A stretch of 64,000 nt of DNA from Archangium violaceum Cb vi76 (GCF_000733295.1 NZ_JPMI01000227.1:49441-113440); one strand, 5' to 3'. Counted from the first letter of the stretch, positions 40,593 to 51,519 are shown. Notes: generated by a model not told the origin, from the letters alone. Made by a program: numbers and translations.

Positions 40593-43169
40593 TTATTCGG
40601 ACGGGACGCTCACGAGGGGCTGCCAACGCGGTTTCACGGTGAGGGACATCGTCTCCCGGGCGGGGACGTCCACCTCCTCGCGATGGAGGGAGATCTCGAG
40701 CGCGTGCCAGTCTTGTACGGCGAAGAGGGTGTAGTGGCCCGCGGGCAGCATCCGGAAGCGGAAGTGGCCCTCTCTGTCCGGCTCGGTCCGGTGTCCGAAG
40801 GAGAAGCGCTGGTAGATCTGCTCTCGCGATCCTGGGAGGGGCTGCGCGCCCGTCACGAGGATGACCTCGGCGGCTTCTTCGGCGATGCGCACGTCCACGG
40901 CGGTTCCAGTCCGCTGGGCCTCGAAGTCCAGCGTCACCGTCCCGCTCGCCGGTACCTCCACCTCTCTGGGCAGGAATACGGGAGCCGGCTCCTCTCCTGG
41001 CAGGTGGATGCTGTCCACCTGCGCGATGTAGCGCCCCGCCTTCACCGGCCCCAGTGAGTACGTTCCTTCATCGAGGCTCGCGGAGTCCGCGTACTCGCCC
41101 TGGGGGGTGCTCAACTTCACCAGTCCGTGGTCGAGCAGCGTCCCTCCGGCGCGGATTTCACCCTGCACCCAGGCGCCCGCGCGCAGGGGGACCGTCACCT
41201 CCCGTGCCTCCGCCCCGAGCGGCACACTCGCCTTGAGGTACTCCGGGTGGCTCACGAGCACCAGCAAGGGCCTCGACTCCACGTTCTCCAGCACCAGTGT
41301 CCCATCGAAATCCGACTGGGGCGGGGGACGCGCTTCGTACTGGTGGGTGCCATCGGGTCCGGTGTGGACCTCGCGGATGTCGTAGATCAGCGAGCGATTC
41401 TCTTCAGGGTCCGCGCCCGAGGGATCTCTCAAGTCCACGATGGCGCTGTGCACGGGTTCGGACGTGGCCGCGTCCACCACGCGCACCCGCACCTGCCGCC
41501 CGCGGCTCAGCACCACGTCACCCAGATTCGAGTCCTCACCCTCGCGTCCCAGCACCTTGCGCACCGTGCCCGCCAGCCCGGATGCGGCGAAGGCCAGCAC
41601 CATCTCGCCATTGCCGTGGATGGGCCAGCGGAACTCTCCCCGTGCGTCTTCTTGCACGAGCTCGTTGAGCAGGAAGCGGGTGACGGGCGAGCCATCCGGG
41701 CCCACCACCCGTCCGCGCACGTAGCCCAGGGACTCCAACACCAGGCGCACGTCGCTCGTCCCGGCGGAGAGCAGCACCCCCGAGAGCGGCCCGAGCGGCC
41801 GTCTCGTGCCTCCCGTGGCCCGGCTGTCGAAGGCGTAGCCGTCCTTGAGCGCCGTCACCAGCCAGGTCCCTGGACGCAGGTGGGGCACGGTGAAGCGTCC
41901 GTCAGGCCCCGTCTGGTTCGTCTGCCCGGTTCCCGAGAACCACGCTTCATCCAGTCGATCCGTGTAGGGCTCCAGCTCGGGATGCTCGTACTTGTGCGGG
42001 TCGACCATGGAGGCCGGAGCCAACCGCACCTCCGCGCCCGCCACGGGTCTTCCCTTCTGGTCCACCACCACGCCCGACAGCCGCAGGCCCTCCTCGAATT
42101 GCAGCCGGACCCGCTGCCGTTCCGAGTCGCGCAGCTCCACCACCCGCCGCACCGTGCGCAGGGGCGTGCTCTCCGGCATCGCGGCCACCACCGCGTATCG
42201 GCCGGGCTCGAGCCCCCTCAGCGTCACCCGTCCGGTCTCGTCCGTGTGGCCGGGCTTGTCATGGTAGGGGCTCTGGATGGGCTCGGGGAGGACATGGAGC
42301 TCGGCCTTCGCCACGGGCCGTCCGGACTCGTCCACCACCTCGGCTTCCACCGCCGCGCCCGAGCGCAGCACCAGCCTTGCTCCCTTCGCCGGGGCCTGCA
42401 CCGGCCGCTCGGTCTCGACGAACTCCGCGTGCATCATGCGCACGGAGTACTCCCCGGGCTCCGGCGCATCCATGCGGAACGTCCCGTCCTCGCGGGAGTC
42501 CGTGAAGTCGAGGAGCCCTTCCGCCCCCGTTGCTTCCTCTCCAGGCCTGCGCAGCCAGAGCGACACCGCGCCCACCGGTTGGCCGGCCTCGTCCACCACC
42601 GTGCCCTCCACGAGCACCGCGTGCCGCAGCGTGAAGTCCAGGGTCTCCGACTCGGAGGCGATGGGGTGCGCCTGGCGTTTCGTGCCGACGTAGCCGTCCC
42701 CATCGGCGAAGACGGTGTAGAGCCCCGGCGCGAAGGGCCCTATCCGGTAGCGGCCGTCCGCGTCCGTCTGGGTCTCCTCGAAGACCCGCAGCAACGCGCG
42801 TCCCATGCCATCCGTCACCTGCACCGTGGCGCCTGGAAGGGGCTGGCCGTCCTCGTCCGAGATCCGGCCGCTCAGCCAGCACTCGCGAGCGAGCCCGAAC
42901 CGCCAGCGCGAGCCCCATCCTCGTGAGGGCCATATCCTCCAGCCACCCTGGGAGGAGCCCTGTCCTCCTTCCGAGCCCGATAGCAGGCCCCAGAGGGAAA
43001 AGCCTCCGGGTGTTTCCCGCGGCTCGCCGTCACCGCGTGCAGTGGTCTCCGCGGAGGTGGGACTTGCTTTCGTGGAGGCAGCCGTCTTCGCGGGTGCTTC
43101 CCAGTAGGCGAACCAGAGCGCCGCGGCCAGCAGCGCGGCGCCGATGAGGATGCCCAACCATCGCCCCAT
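40593..43169 (-). CDS. Carboxypeptidase-regulatory-like repeat protein, membrane-anchored
   Basis: 858 aa. An N-terminal hydrophobic anchor (MGRWLGILIGAALLAAALWFAYWEA) is followed by a low-complexity Ser/Thr/Gly linker, then about seven Ig-like carboxypeptidase-regulatory (CarboxypepD_reg/SdrD-like) domains. Repeats of this type read VDESGRPVAKAELHVLPEP, VVDQKGRPVAGAEVRLAP, VVDEAGQPVGAVSLWLRRPGEE, and end in LEPGRYAV/ APGLYTVFA strands. No enzyme motif. Such proteins are common surface or periplasmic structural proteins in myxobacteria. ATG 43169 is preceded by GAGGGAG. Function unknown; adhesion or envelope roles are speculative. Confidence 0.78.
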   Translation of the reverse strand: MGRWLGILIGAALLAAALWFAYWEAPAKTAASTKASPTSAETTARGDGEPRETPGGFSLWGLLSGSEGGQGSSQGGWRIWPSRGWGSRWRFGLARECWLSGRISDEDGQPLPGATVQVTDGMGRALLRVFEETQTDADGRYRIGPFAPGLYTVFADGDGYVGTKRQAHPIASESETLDFTLRHAVLVEGTVVDEAGQPVGAVSLWLRRPGEEATGAEGLLDFTDSREDGTFRMDAPEPGEYSVRMMHAEFVETERPVQAPAKGARLVLRSGAAVEAEVVDESGRPVAKAELHVLPEPIQSPYHDKPGHTDETGRVTLRGLEPGRYAVVAAMPESTPLRTVRRVVELRDSERQRVRLQFEEGLRLSGVVVDQKGRPVAGAEVRLAPASMVDPHKYEHPELEPYTDRLDEAWFSGTGQTNQTGPDGRFTVPHLRPGTWLVTALKDGYAFDSRATGGTRRPLGPLSGVLLSAGTSDVRLVLESLGYVRGRVVGPDGSPVTRFLLNELVQEDARGEFRWPIHGNGEMVLAFAASGLAGTVRKVLGREGEDSNLGDVVLSRGRQVRVRVVDAATSEPVHSAIVDLRDPSGADPEENRSLIYDIREVHTGPDGTHQYEARPPPQSDFDGTLVLENVESRPLLVLVSHPEYLKASVPLGAEAREVTVPLRAGAWVQGEIRAGGTLLDHGLVKLSTPQGEYADSASLDEGTYSLGPVKAGRYIAQVDSIHLPGEEPAPVFLPREVEVPASGTVTLDFEAQRTGTAVDVRIAEEAAEVILVTGAQPLPGSREQIYQRFSFGHRTEPDREGHFRFRMLPAGHYTLFAVQDWHALEISLHREEVDVPARETMSLTVKPRWQPLVSVPSE

Positions 43170-43253
43170 TCGGATGTCTCCCTCGCGAGTGATGTTACAG
43201 GAGGCTCCAGCGCTGGGTCGCAGGTCACTCTCCCGTGGGCCGGGCGGCGGGCC

Positions 43254-43691
43254 TCAATAGTCGTAGTCGATGGCGTGGCGCTCCCAGTCGAGCTCCCTCA
43301 GGTGCTTCATCACCGCGGGGTCGATGGGGAAGGCGAACTCGTCCTGGAACCAGAGCACGGCCAGCCCCGAGTAGTCCTTGGAGGGGTCACTGGCCTCGTA
43401 GTGCGAATAGAAGCGGGCGATGCACACCACCGGGGGGAGGAGCATCGGCTGACTGCTTTGGGCGAACGGGGGCAGTGGGTCCCCGATGGGCCGCTCGGGA
43501 GGAGGGATCAAGTAGGGCGCGTACCCATTGGAATGTTTGCGTGCCCTCTCCAGGATGCGTTCGACGAAACGCTGGCTGTCCTCCCATTTCGGAACTCCCG
43601 GAATCGGCTCCTCGTACACCAGTGACTGCTCAAGGAACCGCAAGTGGATGGTCCGGCCCGATACCAGCTCTATCGTGTTCTGTTTCGCCAT
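43254..43691 (-). CDS. Hypothetical protein, 145 aa
   Basis: ATG 43691 follows GGGAGCAACC. The protein has no signal or membrane segment: MAKQNTIELVSGRTIHLRFL, then a Pro-rich stretch PYLIPPPERPIGDPLPPF, PPVVCIARFYSH, and a C-terminal YSGLAVLWFQDEFAFPIDPAVMKHL with several aromatic and acidic residues (ending RHAIDYDY). I recognise no family. It lies between apt and the carboxypeptidase-repeat gene on the same strand, with gaps of 43 and 84 nt. Confidence 0.65.
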   Translation of the reverse strand: MAKQNTIELVSGRTIHLRFLEQSLVYEEPIPGVPKWEDSQRFVERILERARKHSNGYAPYLIPPPERPIGDPLPPFAQSSQPMLLPPVVCIARFYSHYEASDPSKDYSGLAVLWFQDEFAFPIDPAVMKHLRELDWERHAIDYDY

Positions 43692-43734
43692 GGTTGCTCC
43701 CGGGGAATGGCCCTCACCGCCATGAGCTCGGCGC

Positions 43735-44298
43735 TCAGTAGGACAGCAACGCGCAGACCTTCTCTCGGCCCAGCCGCTCGCGCCCGGGCAGGAAGTCCAG
43801 CGAGATGAGGACGCTGAAGCCCACCACCTCTCCGCCGAGCTTCGTCACCAGGCGCGCCGTCGCCTCCGCGGTGCCGCCCGTGGCCAGCAGATCGTCCACG
43901 ATGAGCACCCGGTCCCCACGGCCCACCGCGTCCTCGTGGAGCTGCAGCCCGTCGTCGCCGTACTCCAGGGAGTAACGCTCCGTCACCGTCTTGTAGGGCA
44001 GCTTCCCCGGCTTGCGCGCTGGAGCGAAGCCCGCGTGCAGGGCCAGGGCGATGGGCGCACCGAGGAGGAAGCCGCGTGCCTCCACGCCCACCACCTTGTT
44101 GATGTGGCGGCCACGGAAGGGCGCCGCCATCGCGTTCACCACCCGCCCGAAGAGGTGGGGATCCGCCAGCACGGGCGTCACGTCCTTGAAGAGGACTCCC
44201 GGCTTGGGAAAGTCCGGCACGTCGCGGACGCGGGCCTTCACGTCCTCGACGAGGTTGGAGTCATGACCGGGGACGAAGAGGGGAGGGGTGTTGCTCAT
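43735..44298 (-). CDS. apt: Adenine phosphoribosyltransferase
   Basis: A 187-aa type I PRTase that salvages adenine with PRPP to AMP. Motifs: [40 protein letters not shown], the acidic PRPP loop [17 protein letters not shown], and the flexible [16 protein letters not shown] loop. Standard length. ATG 44298 overlaps the stop of the upstream dehydrogenase (ATGA), so the two are co-translated. Confidence 0.95.
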   Translation of the reverse strand: MSNTPPLFVPGHDSNLVEDVKARVRDVPDFPKPGVLFKDVTPVLADPHLFGRVVNAMAAPFRGRHINKVVGVEARGFLLGAPIALALHAGFAPARKPGKLPYKTVTERYSLEYGDDGLQLHEDAVGRGDRVLIVDDLLATGGTAEATARLVTKLGGEVVGFSVLISLDFLPGRERLGREKVCALLSY

Positions 44299-45281
44299 GT
44301 GAAGAGCTCCGGGTTGACGCAGTGAGGGGGCTTCCGCCCTTCCAGCGCGGCGAGGAGATTATCCACCGCCATGGAGGCCATGCGTCCACGGGTTGCGTGG
44401 CTGGCGCTCGCGATGTGGGGGGCGAGCAGGACGTTGGGAAGGGTCATCAATGGGCTGTCGGAGGGCAGGGGCTCCGGGTCCGTCACATCCAGCGCGGCGC
44501 CGCCCAGGTGTCCGACGGACAGCGCCTCCACCAGGGCGGCCTGGTCCACCACCGGCCCCCGGGCCGTGTTCACCAGCAGGGCTCCCGGCTTCATGGCCGC
44601 GAATTCCGCCCGGCCCAGCCAGTGCCGGGTCTCCGCGTTCAGTGGCACGTGCAGCGAGACGAAGTCCGACTCGGCCAGCAGCGTGGCCTTGTCCACGCGG
44701 GTGAGGCCCAGCTCCGCCTCCAGGTCCGGCCGGGCCCGGCGGTTGACGTAGAGGAGCCGCATCCCGAAGCCGCGCGCCCGCCGGGCCATCGCCGCGCCGA
44801 TGGCTCCCATCCCCACGATGCCGAGGGTTGCCCCGTGCACGTCCGTGCCCAGCAGCAGGCCGGGCTCCCACGTCCTCCACCGGCCCGCCCGGACGTACGC
44901 GTCCGCCTCGGCCACCCGCCGCGTCAGCCCCATCAGCAGGGCGAAGGCGAAGTCCGCCGTCGTCTCCGTGAGCACCCCCGGCGTATTGCCCACGGGGATG
45001 CGCCGCGCGGTGCACGCCGCCACGTCGATGTTGTCGTACCCGACGGCCACGTTGCTGACGGCCCGGAGGCGGTGGGCGCGGTCGAGCAGGGGCTCGTCCA
45101 CCTGGTCGGTCAGCAGGGTGATGAGCCCGTCCACCTCCCGGGCCTCCGAGAGCAGCACGTCGCGTGGGGGAGGCAACTGCTCTTCCCACACCCGGAGTGA
45201 GACCTGAGCGGCCAGCCGGGCCAGCGCGTCTCCGGGAAGTTGTCGCGTGACGAAAACTCGGGGGCGTGTGGGGCGTTCCAT
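44295..45281 (-). CDS. D-2-hydroxyacid dehydrogenase (glyoxylate/hydroxypyruvate reductase type)
   Basis: 328 aa from ATG 45281. NAD(P)-binding Rossmann motif [24 protein letters not shown], catalytic triad region: Arg in [16 protein letters not shown], Glu in [11 protein letters not shown] and His in [15 protein letters not shown]. The N-terminal [17 protein letters not shown] and [32 protein letters not shown] match GyaR-type glyoxylate reductases. It reduces glyoxylate or hydroxypyruvate to the D-hydroxyacid; the exact substrate is inferred. Operon with apt. The divergent SNF2 gene starts about 106 nt away. Confidence 0.87.
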   Translation of the reverse strand: MERPTRPRVFVTRQLPGDALARLAAQVSLRVWEEQLPPPRDVLLSEAREVDGLITLLTDQVDEPLLDRAHRLRAVSNVAVGYDNIDVAACTARRIPVGNTPGVLTETTADFAFALLMGLTRRVAEADAYVRAGRWRTWEPGLLLGTDVHGATLGIVGMGAIGAAMARRARGFGMRLLYVNRRARPDLEAELGLTRVDKATLLAESDFVSLHVPLNAETRHWLGRAEFAAMKPGALLVNTARGPVVDQAALVEALSVGHLGGAALDVTDPEPLPSDSPLMTLPNVLLAPHIASASHATRGRMASMAVDNLLAALEGRKPPHCVNPELFT

Positions 45282-45387
45282 GTCGACCGCCGATGCTCGC
45301 ACAGCCGCGAGCCGTGCGGTGGATGACCGAGCAACCATCGCCCGTTCATCGACCTGCATTTTTCCCACGACGGAGGCTGCCCCGTCT

Positions 45388-48300
45388 GTGGTAATCGAAT
45401 GGATTCCCCTCGCCACCGGGGGGGAAGGGACTTGCGAGAACGTGCCCTCCACCGCCGACAACCGAGAAGCTTCTTTCCCGCCTGATGGCCAGTGGCTGCG
45501 CGCCCTCAAGGCGGAAGTTCAGCCCACCACCTTCAAGAAGGGCCGCGAAGTCGCGGAAACGCGCCGCGTCTTCGGCCTCCAACGGGAGGGGGATCTCATC
45601 CGGGCCCAGGTAGCCGGCTCCAACTCGCCGCAGGCGCGCTACGACGTGTCGCTCGAGGTGGGCAACGGCAAGCCCACCTCCAAGTGCACCTGCCAGTCGT
45701 GGAACGTCTACGGGCCGCACTGCAAGCACGTGGTGGCCGCGGCGCTCGTCTATGCCGCCCGGCTGCGCGCCTCGATGATCGCCTCCTCGGCGGCCGCCGC
45801 ATCCGCTGCCTCGGCTGCCCCCAAGCCGGCCCCCCCCGTGGCCGACGCCGCTCCCGATGAGCCCTCGGTGGACGGCGAGGTGGACACTGATTCCGAGGTT
45901 CCCGTTCCCTCGGTGGACTCGCCCCTGATGGACGCGGTGAGCCTCCCCGCGCTCGCCAAGGTGGAGAGCTGGCTGGGCCTCTCCGCCCTGCCGGACTACG
46001 AGTTCCTCTACCGGCTCACGCCCTCCAACACGGGTCCCGGTGGCCGTCACTGGCTGATGGACGTGCGCCGCCAGGACGCGCAGATGAAGGGGCCCGTGCA
46101 CATCAAGCGCATGCTCCAGGCCGGCACCCGCATCGCCCCGGCCGACGAGCGCGTCTTCATCCTGCTCGCCAGGCACGAGCAGCGGTACGACTCGCGCATC
46201 GTCCTCTCCGACGAGGACCTGTGCGAGATGTTCGAGTTCCTGCGCCAGCGCCGCGTCATCTACCGTGGCACCGCGCTGCTCTTCTCGGACGAGCCGGTGC
46301 GGCCGCAGATCCACCTCGAGTCCCGCCCGGACGGAGCCACGGCCCGTATCGAGCTGCTCATGCCGGATGGGACGAGCCTGGCCCTCAAGGACGCGATCCT
46401 GCTGGCGGGCATGCGCACGTACATCATCACCGCGCAGACGCTCTCGCCGGTGGAGCCGGACCTGCCTCCGCGCCTGGTGCGCAAGTGGCTGCTGGAGCCC
46501 ACCATGTCCTTCCCGGTGGGGCAGTTGGATCGGGTGCTCACGTTCTTCGCCGCCCACCTGCCGCGCTTCCAGATGGCGCTCAAGGCGGACGACATCGACG
46601 TGGACGAGTCGGTGGAGCCCCGCTTCCTGCTCACGCTCGAGGGGACGCCCGAGCGCGTGAAGGTGCAGCTGGCGGCGCGCTACGGGCAGACCACCGTGCC
46701 CGTGTCCCCCACGGCCTCGCACCTGGGTTATGCCAGTGGCGTGGGCACGGATGGCCGCAAGCTGTACCGGCGCCGCGAGGAGCTGGAGCGCGCCGCGGGC
46801 AAGCGTCTGCAGGAGCTGGGCATGCGCTACGACGGCCACACCCACGCCTACGAGACGAGTGGGGATGGGGCCATCGAGTTCTGGGCGCGCGGGCTCGCGT
46901 CGCTGCCCGAGGACTGGGAGCGCTACGGGGTGCAGGCGCCCAAGGTGAGGCTGCGGCCCAAGCTGCGTCCGCGCATCCGCGTGGGCATGAGCGGGGTGAG
47001 CTGGTTCGAGCTGGATGCCGAGTTCATCACCGATGATCAGGCGGTGGACCTGGGCGCGGTGCGCATGTGGCTCGACTCGGGCCGGCGCTTCGTTCCGCTG
47101 AAGGACGGCACCTACGCCGAGGCGGACCTCGCGGAGCTCAAGCGCGCCGCGGACCTGTTGGAAGAGGCGGGTGCCATGCCCGGCCGCACCCGCACGCGCC
47201 TGCCACTGCACCAGGCCGTCGCGTTGGATCTGCTCATCGAGCTCGGCGAGTTCACCGAGGTGGAGGCCAAGGCGCGCAAGGCGATGACCGAGCTGCGCGA
47301 CACCAACGGCGTGCCCAAGGTGGCGCTGCCCGAGGGCCTCCAGGCCACGTTGCGCCACTACCAGGAGGCGGGTCTGTCCTGGCTGTGGTTCCTCCACCGG
47401 CACGGGCTGTCCGGCATCCTCGCGGACGACATGGGTCTCGGAAAGACGATCCAGTCCTTGAGCCTGCTGCAGAAGGTGGCCAACGATGAGGGCCGCAAGC
47501 CGTCGCTCGTGGTGGCGCCCACCAGCGTGCTCGCCAACTGGGAGCGCGAGGCCGAGCGCTTCACCCCGGGCCTCAAGACGGTGGTGTGGCACGGCCAGGA
47601 CCGCAAGGAGCGCGTGGAGGATCTCAAGGGCGCGGACCTCGTGCTCACGTCCTACGCGTTGGTGCGCAGGGATCTGGAGGCGCTCAGCGAGGTGGGCTTC
47701 CGCTACGTCATCCTCGACGAGGCGCAGAACATCAAGAACGCGGACAGCGCCACGGCGCAGGCGTGCAAGTCGCTGCCGAGCGACACGCGGCTCGCGCTCA
47801 CGGGTACGCCGCTGGAGAACCGGCTCAGCGAGCTGTGGAGCCTCTTCGACTTCCTGATGCCGGGTTTCCTCGGCAGCGCGGAGGGCTTCAGCGACCGTTT
47901 CGAGCAGCCCATCCAGGTGGCCAACGACAGCGCGGTGCGTGACCGTCTGCGCCGCCGCATCCAGCCCTTCATCCTGCGCCGTCTGAAGACGGAGGTGGCC
48001 AAGGACCTGCCGCCCAAGACGGAGAGCGTGGCGTGGTGCGAGATGGAGCCCGGGCAGGCGGCGCTCTACCGCGAGGTGCTCGAGGAGAGCCGCCGCAAGG
48101 TGAACGAGTCCATCGAGAAGATGGGCTTCAAGCGCAGCCGCGTCTCCATCCTCGCGGCGCTCATGCGCCTGCGCCAGGTGTGCTGCGATCCGCGCCTGCT
48201 CAAGATGCCGCCCGGCACGTTGCTGCCCAGCAGCGCGAAGCTGGAGCGCTTCGGCCAGTTGGTGGACGACCTCGTCGCCGAAGGCCACCGCGCGCTCGTC

Positions 48301-48744
48301 TTCAGTCAGTTCACCGAGATGCTGGAGCTGCTCAAGGGCGAGGCGGACCGCCGGGGCCTGCGCTACCTCTACCTGGACGGCCGGACGAAGGACCGCATGG
48401 GCAAGGTGGACGAGTTCAACCGTCCGGACGGGCCGCCGCTCTTCTTCATCAGCCTCAAGGCGGGTGGCACCGGCCTCAACCTCACCGCGGCCGACTACGT
48501 CATCCACTACGATCCGTGGTGGAACCCGGCCGTGGAGGACCAGGCGACCGACCGTACCCACCGCATCGGCCAGACGCGCGCGGTCATCAGCTACAAGCTC
48601 ATTACCCGCGGCACCGTGGAGGAGAAGATTCTCAGCCTCCAGAAGCGCAAGAAGGACCTGGCCGCGGGCGTGCTCAGCGCGGATGGAGACTTCGGCAAGC
48701 TGCTGACCGAGTCGGACATCGTCGACCTCTTCCAGGGCGAGTGA
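45388..48744 (+). CDS. SWIM zinc-finger SNF2-family helicase
   Basis: ~1118 aa if started at GTG 45388 (GGAGG 12 nt upstream); GTG 45442 is also possible, and the first reliable region is [15 protein letters not shown]. The N-terminal SWIM zinc finger has C-x-C...C-x-H ([19 protein letters not shown]). An Ala/Pro linker and a long middle region precede the SNF2 ATPase: [16 protein letters not shown] (Walker A), [31 protein letters not shown] (DEAQ), [18 protein letters not shown]; then Hel[55 protein letters not shown]. It is a double-stranded DNA translocase of the bacterial RapA/HepA-like SWIM group, probably in transcription or repair. It is upstream of recN with 148 nt between. Confidence 0.88.
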   Translation: MVIEWIPLATGGEGTCENVPSTADNREASFPPDGQWLRALKAEVQPTTFKKGREVAETRRVFGLQREGDLIRAQVAGSNSPQARYDVSLEVGNGKPTSKCTCQSWNVYGPHCKHVVAAALVYAARLRASMIASSAAAASAASAAPKPAPPVADAAPDEPSVDGEVDTDSEVPVPSVDSPLMDAVSLPALAKVESWLGLSALPDYEFLYRLTPSNTGPGGRHWLMDVRRQDAQMKGPVHIKRMLQAGTRIAPADERVFILLARHEQRYDSRIVLSDEDLCEMFEFLRQRRVIYRGTALLFSDEPVRPQIHLESRPDGATARIELLMPDGTSLALKDAILLAGMRTYIITAQTLSPVEPDLPPRLVRKWLLEPTMSFPVGQLDRVLTFFAAHLPRFQMALKADDIDVDESVEPRFLLTLEGTPERVKVQLAARYGQTTVPVSPTASHLGYASGVGTDGRKLYRRREELERAAGKRLQELGMRYDGHTHAYETSGDGAIEFWARGLASLPEDWERYGVQAPKVRLRPKLRPRIRVGMSGVSWFELDAEFITDDQAVDLGAVRMWLDSGRRFVPLKDGTYAEADLAELKRAADLLEEAGAMPGRTRTRLPLHQAVALDLLIELGEFTEVEAKARKAMTELRDTNGVPKVALPEGLQATLRHYQEAGLSWLWFLHRHGLSGILADDMGLGKTIQSLSLLQKVANDEGRKPSLVVAPTSVLANWEREAERFTPGLKTVVWHGQDRKERVEDLKGADLVLTSYALVRRDLEALSEVGFRYVILDEAQNIKNADSATAQACKSLPSDTRLALTGTPLENRLSELWSLFDFLMPGFLGSAEGFSDRFEQPIQVANDSAVRDRLRRRIQPFILRRLKTEVAKDLPPKTESVAWCEMEPGQAALYREVLEESRRKVNESIEKMGFKRSRVSILAALMRLRQVCCDPRLLKMPPGTLLPSSAKLERFGQLVDDLVAEGHRALVFSQFTEMLELLKGEADRRGLRYLYLDGRTKDRMGKVDEFNRPDGPPLFFISLKAGGTGLNLTAADYVIHYDPWWNPAVEDQATDRTHRIGQTRAVISYKLITRGTVEEKILSLQKRKKDLAAGVLSADGDFGKLLTESDIVDLFQGE

Positions 48745-48827
48745 CCCGGGAGGGCTACAAGAGAGTCCGACTCCTCACATCACCCTCCGTGCATGCAAGC
48801 TGCCGCACGAGCCTCGGGACGGAACGC

Positions 48828-48864
48828 TTGTGCAGTGTCAGAGCCCACTGCTAGGTTGTTCAGG
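48828..48864 (+). promoter_or_regulatory. Promoter of recN with an SOS/LexA-like box
   Basis: -35 TTGTGC (48828-48833) and -10 TAGGTT (48852-48857), 18 nt apart. Overlapping the -10 is CTGCTAGGTTGTTCAGG (48848-48864), a CTG-N10-CAG. It agrees at 15 of 17 positions with the Myxococcus LexA consensus as I recall it (CTRHAMRYBYGTTCAGS). LexA binding would block the promoter. Confidence 0.6.
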
Positions 48865-48892
48865 TACGGTCCGAATGGCGAAGGAGGGCACC

Positions 48893-50632
48893 GTGCTGCT
48901 GGGCTTGCGCATTTCGAATGTGGCGGTGATCGAGGAGGTGGAGGTGACGTTCGGGGCCGGCCTGACCGTGCTCACGGGCGAAACGGGGGCGGGCAAGTCC
49001 ATTCTGGTGGACGCCCTCGGGCTGCTGCTGGGCGGGCGGGCGGATGCGGACGCCATCCGCGCGGGATGCGACGAGGCCTCGGTGGAGGGTGTCTTCGAGC
49101 GCACCCCCGTGCTGGCCACCCGGATGGAGGAGTTGGGCGTGCCGGACCTCGGGGACGAGGTGCTGGTGCGCCGCGTGGTGGGCCGCAATGGCCGCGCCAA
49201 GGCCTACATCAATGGTTCGCTGGTGACGGTGGGCGTGCTGGCGCGCTTCATGCGCGGCACGGTGGACATCGCCGGCCAGCACGAGCACGTGAGCCTCTTC
49301 GACGCCGGACTGCACCGGGTGCTGCTGGACCGCTACGGGCGGTTGGAGGAGCAGCTCGCCGCCTATGGCCGTGACTACGCGGCGGTGGCGGAGGTGGTGT
49401 CCCGCATGGAGGCGCTGGGCGGGGACGAGTCCCGGCTGCGCGAGCGCGCCGAGTTCCTGCGCTTCCAATTGGATGAGATCTCCCGCCTGGAGCCGGAGTC
49501 GGGCGAGGACGTGCGGCTGGACGCCGAGCGGCGCCGGCTGGCGGGCTCGGAGAAGCTGAAGCGGCAGGGCGCCGAGGCGGAGCAGCTGCTGTCCGGTGAG
49601 GAGTCGAGCGCGGTGGAGACGGTGGGCCGCGCGCTGGGGCTGGTGACCGAGGCGGCGAAGTGCGACGCCACGCTGGCGCCGGTGGCGGAGTCGCTGGGGT
49701 CTGCCCTCGCGGAGCTGGAGGAGGCGCAGCGCCGGCTCGGCCGGTACGTGGAGGGTCTGGAGTCCGACCCGGCCCGGTTGAGCGAGGTGGAGGATCGCCT
49801 GGACGCCCTCAAGCGGCTGTGCCGCAAGCACGCCACCACGCTGGACGGTGTGCTGCAGAAGCGCGACGCGCTGGAGACGGAGCTGTCCACGCTGGACAAC
49901 CGGCAGGAGGTGCTGGAGCAGCTCGCCCGGGAGCGCAAGGCCGCGGAGGAGCGGGCGCGCCGCAGTGGCGAGGCCCTGTCGCGGGCGCGCTCCGCGTGCG
50001 CCGTCTCCTTTGGAACGCAGGTGCGGGAAGGCCTGGGGATGCTCGCGCTGGGCAAGGCCGCCTTCGAGGTGCGGGTGACGCCCGGCACCCAGCTCAAGGC
50101 CGAGGGCCTGGACGAGGTGGAGTTCTTCTTCAGCGCCAACCCGGGTGAGCCTCCCCGGCAGCTGGCCAAGGTGGCTTCCGGCGGTGAGGCCTCGCGCCTC
50201 CTGCTGGCCCTCAAGCGTGCACTGGCGGACAGTGATGGCTGCGGCTGCTACATCCTGGACGAGGCGGACTCGGGGGTGAGCGGCGCCATCGCGGACGTGG
50301 TGGGCCGGATGATTCGGGACGTCAGCGGGCACCGTCAGGTGCTGTGCATCACCCACCTGCCGCAGGTGGCGGCCTACGCGGATGCCCACCTGCTCATCCG
50401 CAAGGGGCTCAAGGGCGAGCGGACCGTCTCGGAGGTGGTGCCTCTGGAGGCGGGGGCGGCGCGCACCCAGGAGCTGGCGCGGATGATGTCCGGTGTCGAG
50501 GTGACGCGAGAGGCCCTGGGAGCGGCCGAGGCCCTGGTCCGCTCGGCCCACCGGGCGTCGGGACCCCCCCGGTCCCGGAGGGAGCCGGCCCCGGATGGTG
50601 GCCCCCGGAACAGGCTGCGCCGCAGTGCGTAG
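48893..50632 (+). CDS. recN: DNA repair protein RecN
   Basis: A 579-aa SMC-like ATPase that acts at double-strand breaks. The start GTG 48893 is preceded by AAGGAGGGCACC and gives the conserved start (V)LLGLRISNVAVIEE. Walker A GETGAGKSILVDAL, a glutamine-rich Q-loop (DIAGQHEHVSLF), a long coiled-coil middle (~150-430), signature VASGGEASRLLLALK and Walker B CYILDEADSGVSG followed by ITHLPQVAAYAD. The last ~30 residues are a Pro/Arg tail not usual in RecN. An SOS-like box covers its promoter, so it is probably damage-inducible. Confidence 0.94.
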   Translation: MLLGLRISNVAVIEEVEVTFGAGLTVLTGETGAGKSILVDALGLLLGGRADADAIRAGCDEASVEGVFERTPVLATRMEELGVPDLGDEVLVRRVVGRNGRAKAYINGSLVTVGVLARFMRGTVDIAGQHEHVSLFDAGLHRVLLDRYGRLEEQLAAYGRDYAAVAEVVSRMEALGGDESRLRERAEFLRFQLDEISRLEPESGEDVRLDAERRRLAGSEKLKRQGAEAEQLLSGEESSAVETVGRALGLVTEAAKCDATLAPVAESLGSALAELEEAQRRLGRYVEGLESDPARLSEVEDRLDALKRLCRKHATTLDGVLQKRDALETELSTLDNRQEVLEQLARERKAAEERARRSGEALSRARSACAVSFGTQVREGLGMLALGKAAFEVRVTPGTQLKAEGLDEVEFFFSANPGEPPRQLAKVASGGEASRLLLALKRALADSDGCGCYILDEADSGVSGAIADVVGRMIRDVSGHRQVLCITHLPQVAAYADAHLLIRKGLKGERTVSEVVPLEAGAARTQELARMMSGVEVTREALGAAEALVRSAHRASGPPRSRREPAPDGGPRNRLRRSA

Positions 50633-50689
50633 CCGGGTACGTGCAACGCCTCCTTGCTCCGATAAGGTCCCTCACATAGCATCCAGCCC

Positions 50690-51487
50690 GTGTCCAGAAC
50701 CGCAGGGCAGACCGCGGCTCCCCGCATGAAGGTCGTCTCGGCCGGCCTCACGGATGTGGGGCGTAAGCGCAACCATAATGAAGACAGCTTCCTGATCGAC
50801 GACGAGCTACAGCTCTATGTCGTCGCGGATGGCATGGGCGGCCATGCCGGGGGCGGTACCGCCTCCCGCATCGCCGTCGAGACCATCGACAAGGAGCTTC
50901 GACGGGCCCGTGAAGGTCGGGACAACCCGTTCGTCACCACCTCCAACCTGCAGGACGCGCTCCTGCCGGATGCCTTGCGTACGGCGGTGGAGAGGGCCTG
51001 TCTGGCCATCTTCACCACCGCGCAGGAGGATCCGCGCCTCTCGGGCATGGGAACCACGGTCATCTCGCTCGTCGTGCGAGACAACCAGGCGTTCTTCGCG
51101 CACGTGGGCGACAGTCGCGCCTACCTCGTCCGGGGTCCCCTCATCCAGCAGATCTCCGAGGACCACTCGCTGGTCAACGAGCAGATCAAGGCCGGGATGA
51201 TCACCCCCGAGGAGGCCAAGCACTCCCGCTACAAGAACATCATCACGCGTTCGGTGGGCTTCGAGGAAGAAGTCCAGGTGGACGTGATGGGGGTGGTGGC
51301 GGAGCCAGGAGACGTCTTCCTGCTGTGCTCGGACGGTCTCGCCAACATGGTCGAGGACCGGGAACTGCACGAGGCGGTGCAGTCCTCGGCCAGCCTCGCC
51401 GACGTTCCCAAGCGGCTCATCGACCTGGCGAACGAGCGTGGCGGCGACGACAACATCACCGTCATCGTCGTTCAGGTTTCAGCCTGA
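50690..51487 (+). CDS. PP2C-type Ser/Thr protein phosphatase
   Basis: 265 aa. The PPM motifs are in order: SAGLTDVGRKRNHNEDSFLID (Asp), LYVVADGMGGHAGGGTAS (metal-binding Asp), GMGTTVISLVV, AHVGDSRAYL, SEDHSLVNEQI, LLCSDGLANMVEDREL and GGDDNITVIVVQV. All metal-binding aspartates are present, so active. It dephosphorylates Ser/Thr-kinase targets; in myxobacteria many PknB-like kinases need such enzymes. It follows recN by 57 nt and may be part of the same transcript. Starts at GTG 50690. Confidence 0.92.
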   Translation: MSRTAGQTAAPRMKVVSAGLTDVGRKRNHNEDSFLIDDELQLYVVADGMGGHAGGGTASRIAVETIDKELRRAREGRDNPFVTTSNLQDALLPDALRTAVERACLAIFTTAQEDPRLSGMGTTVISLVVRDNQAFFAHVGDSRAYLVRGPLIQQISEDHSLVNEQIKAGMITPEEAKHSRYKNIITRSVGFEEEVQVDVMGVVAEPGDVFLLCSDGLANMVEDRELHEAVQSSASLADVPKRLIDLANERGGDDNITVIVVQVSA

Positions 51488-51519
51488 AATCAGGGCGCTC
51501 CGAGTGGGCGCCTGGAATT

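Noticed and set aside
45346..48561. A 1071-aa open frame antisense to the SNF2 gene
   Set aside because: The sense frame has complete helicase and SWIM motifs; the antisense frame is low-complexity shadow coding.
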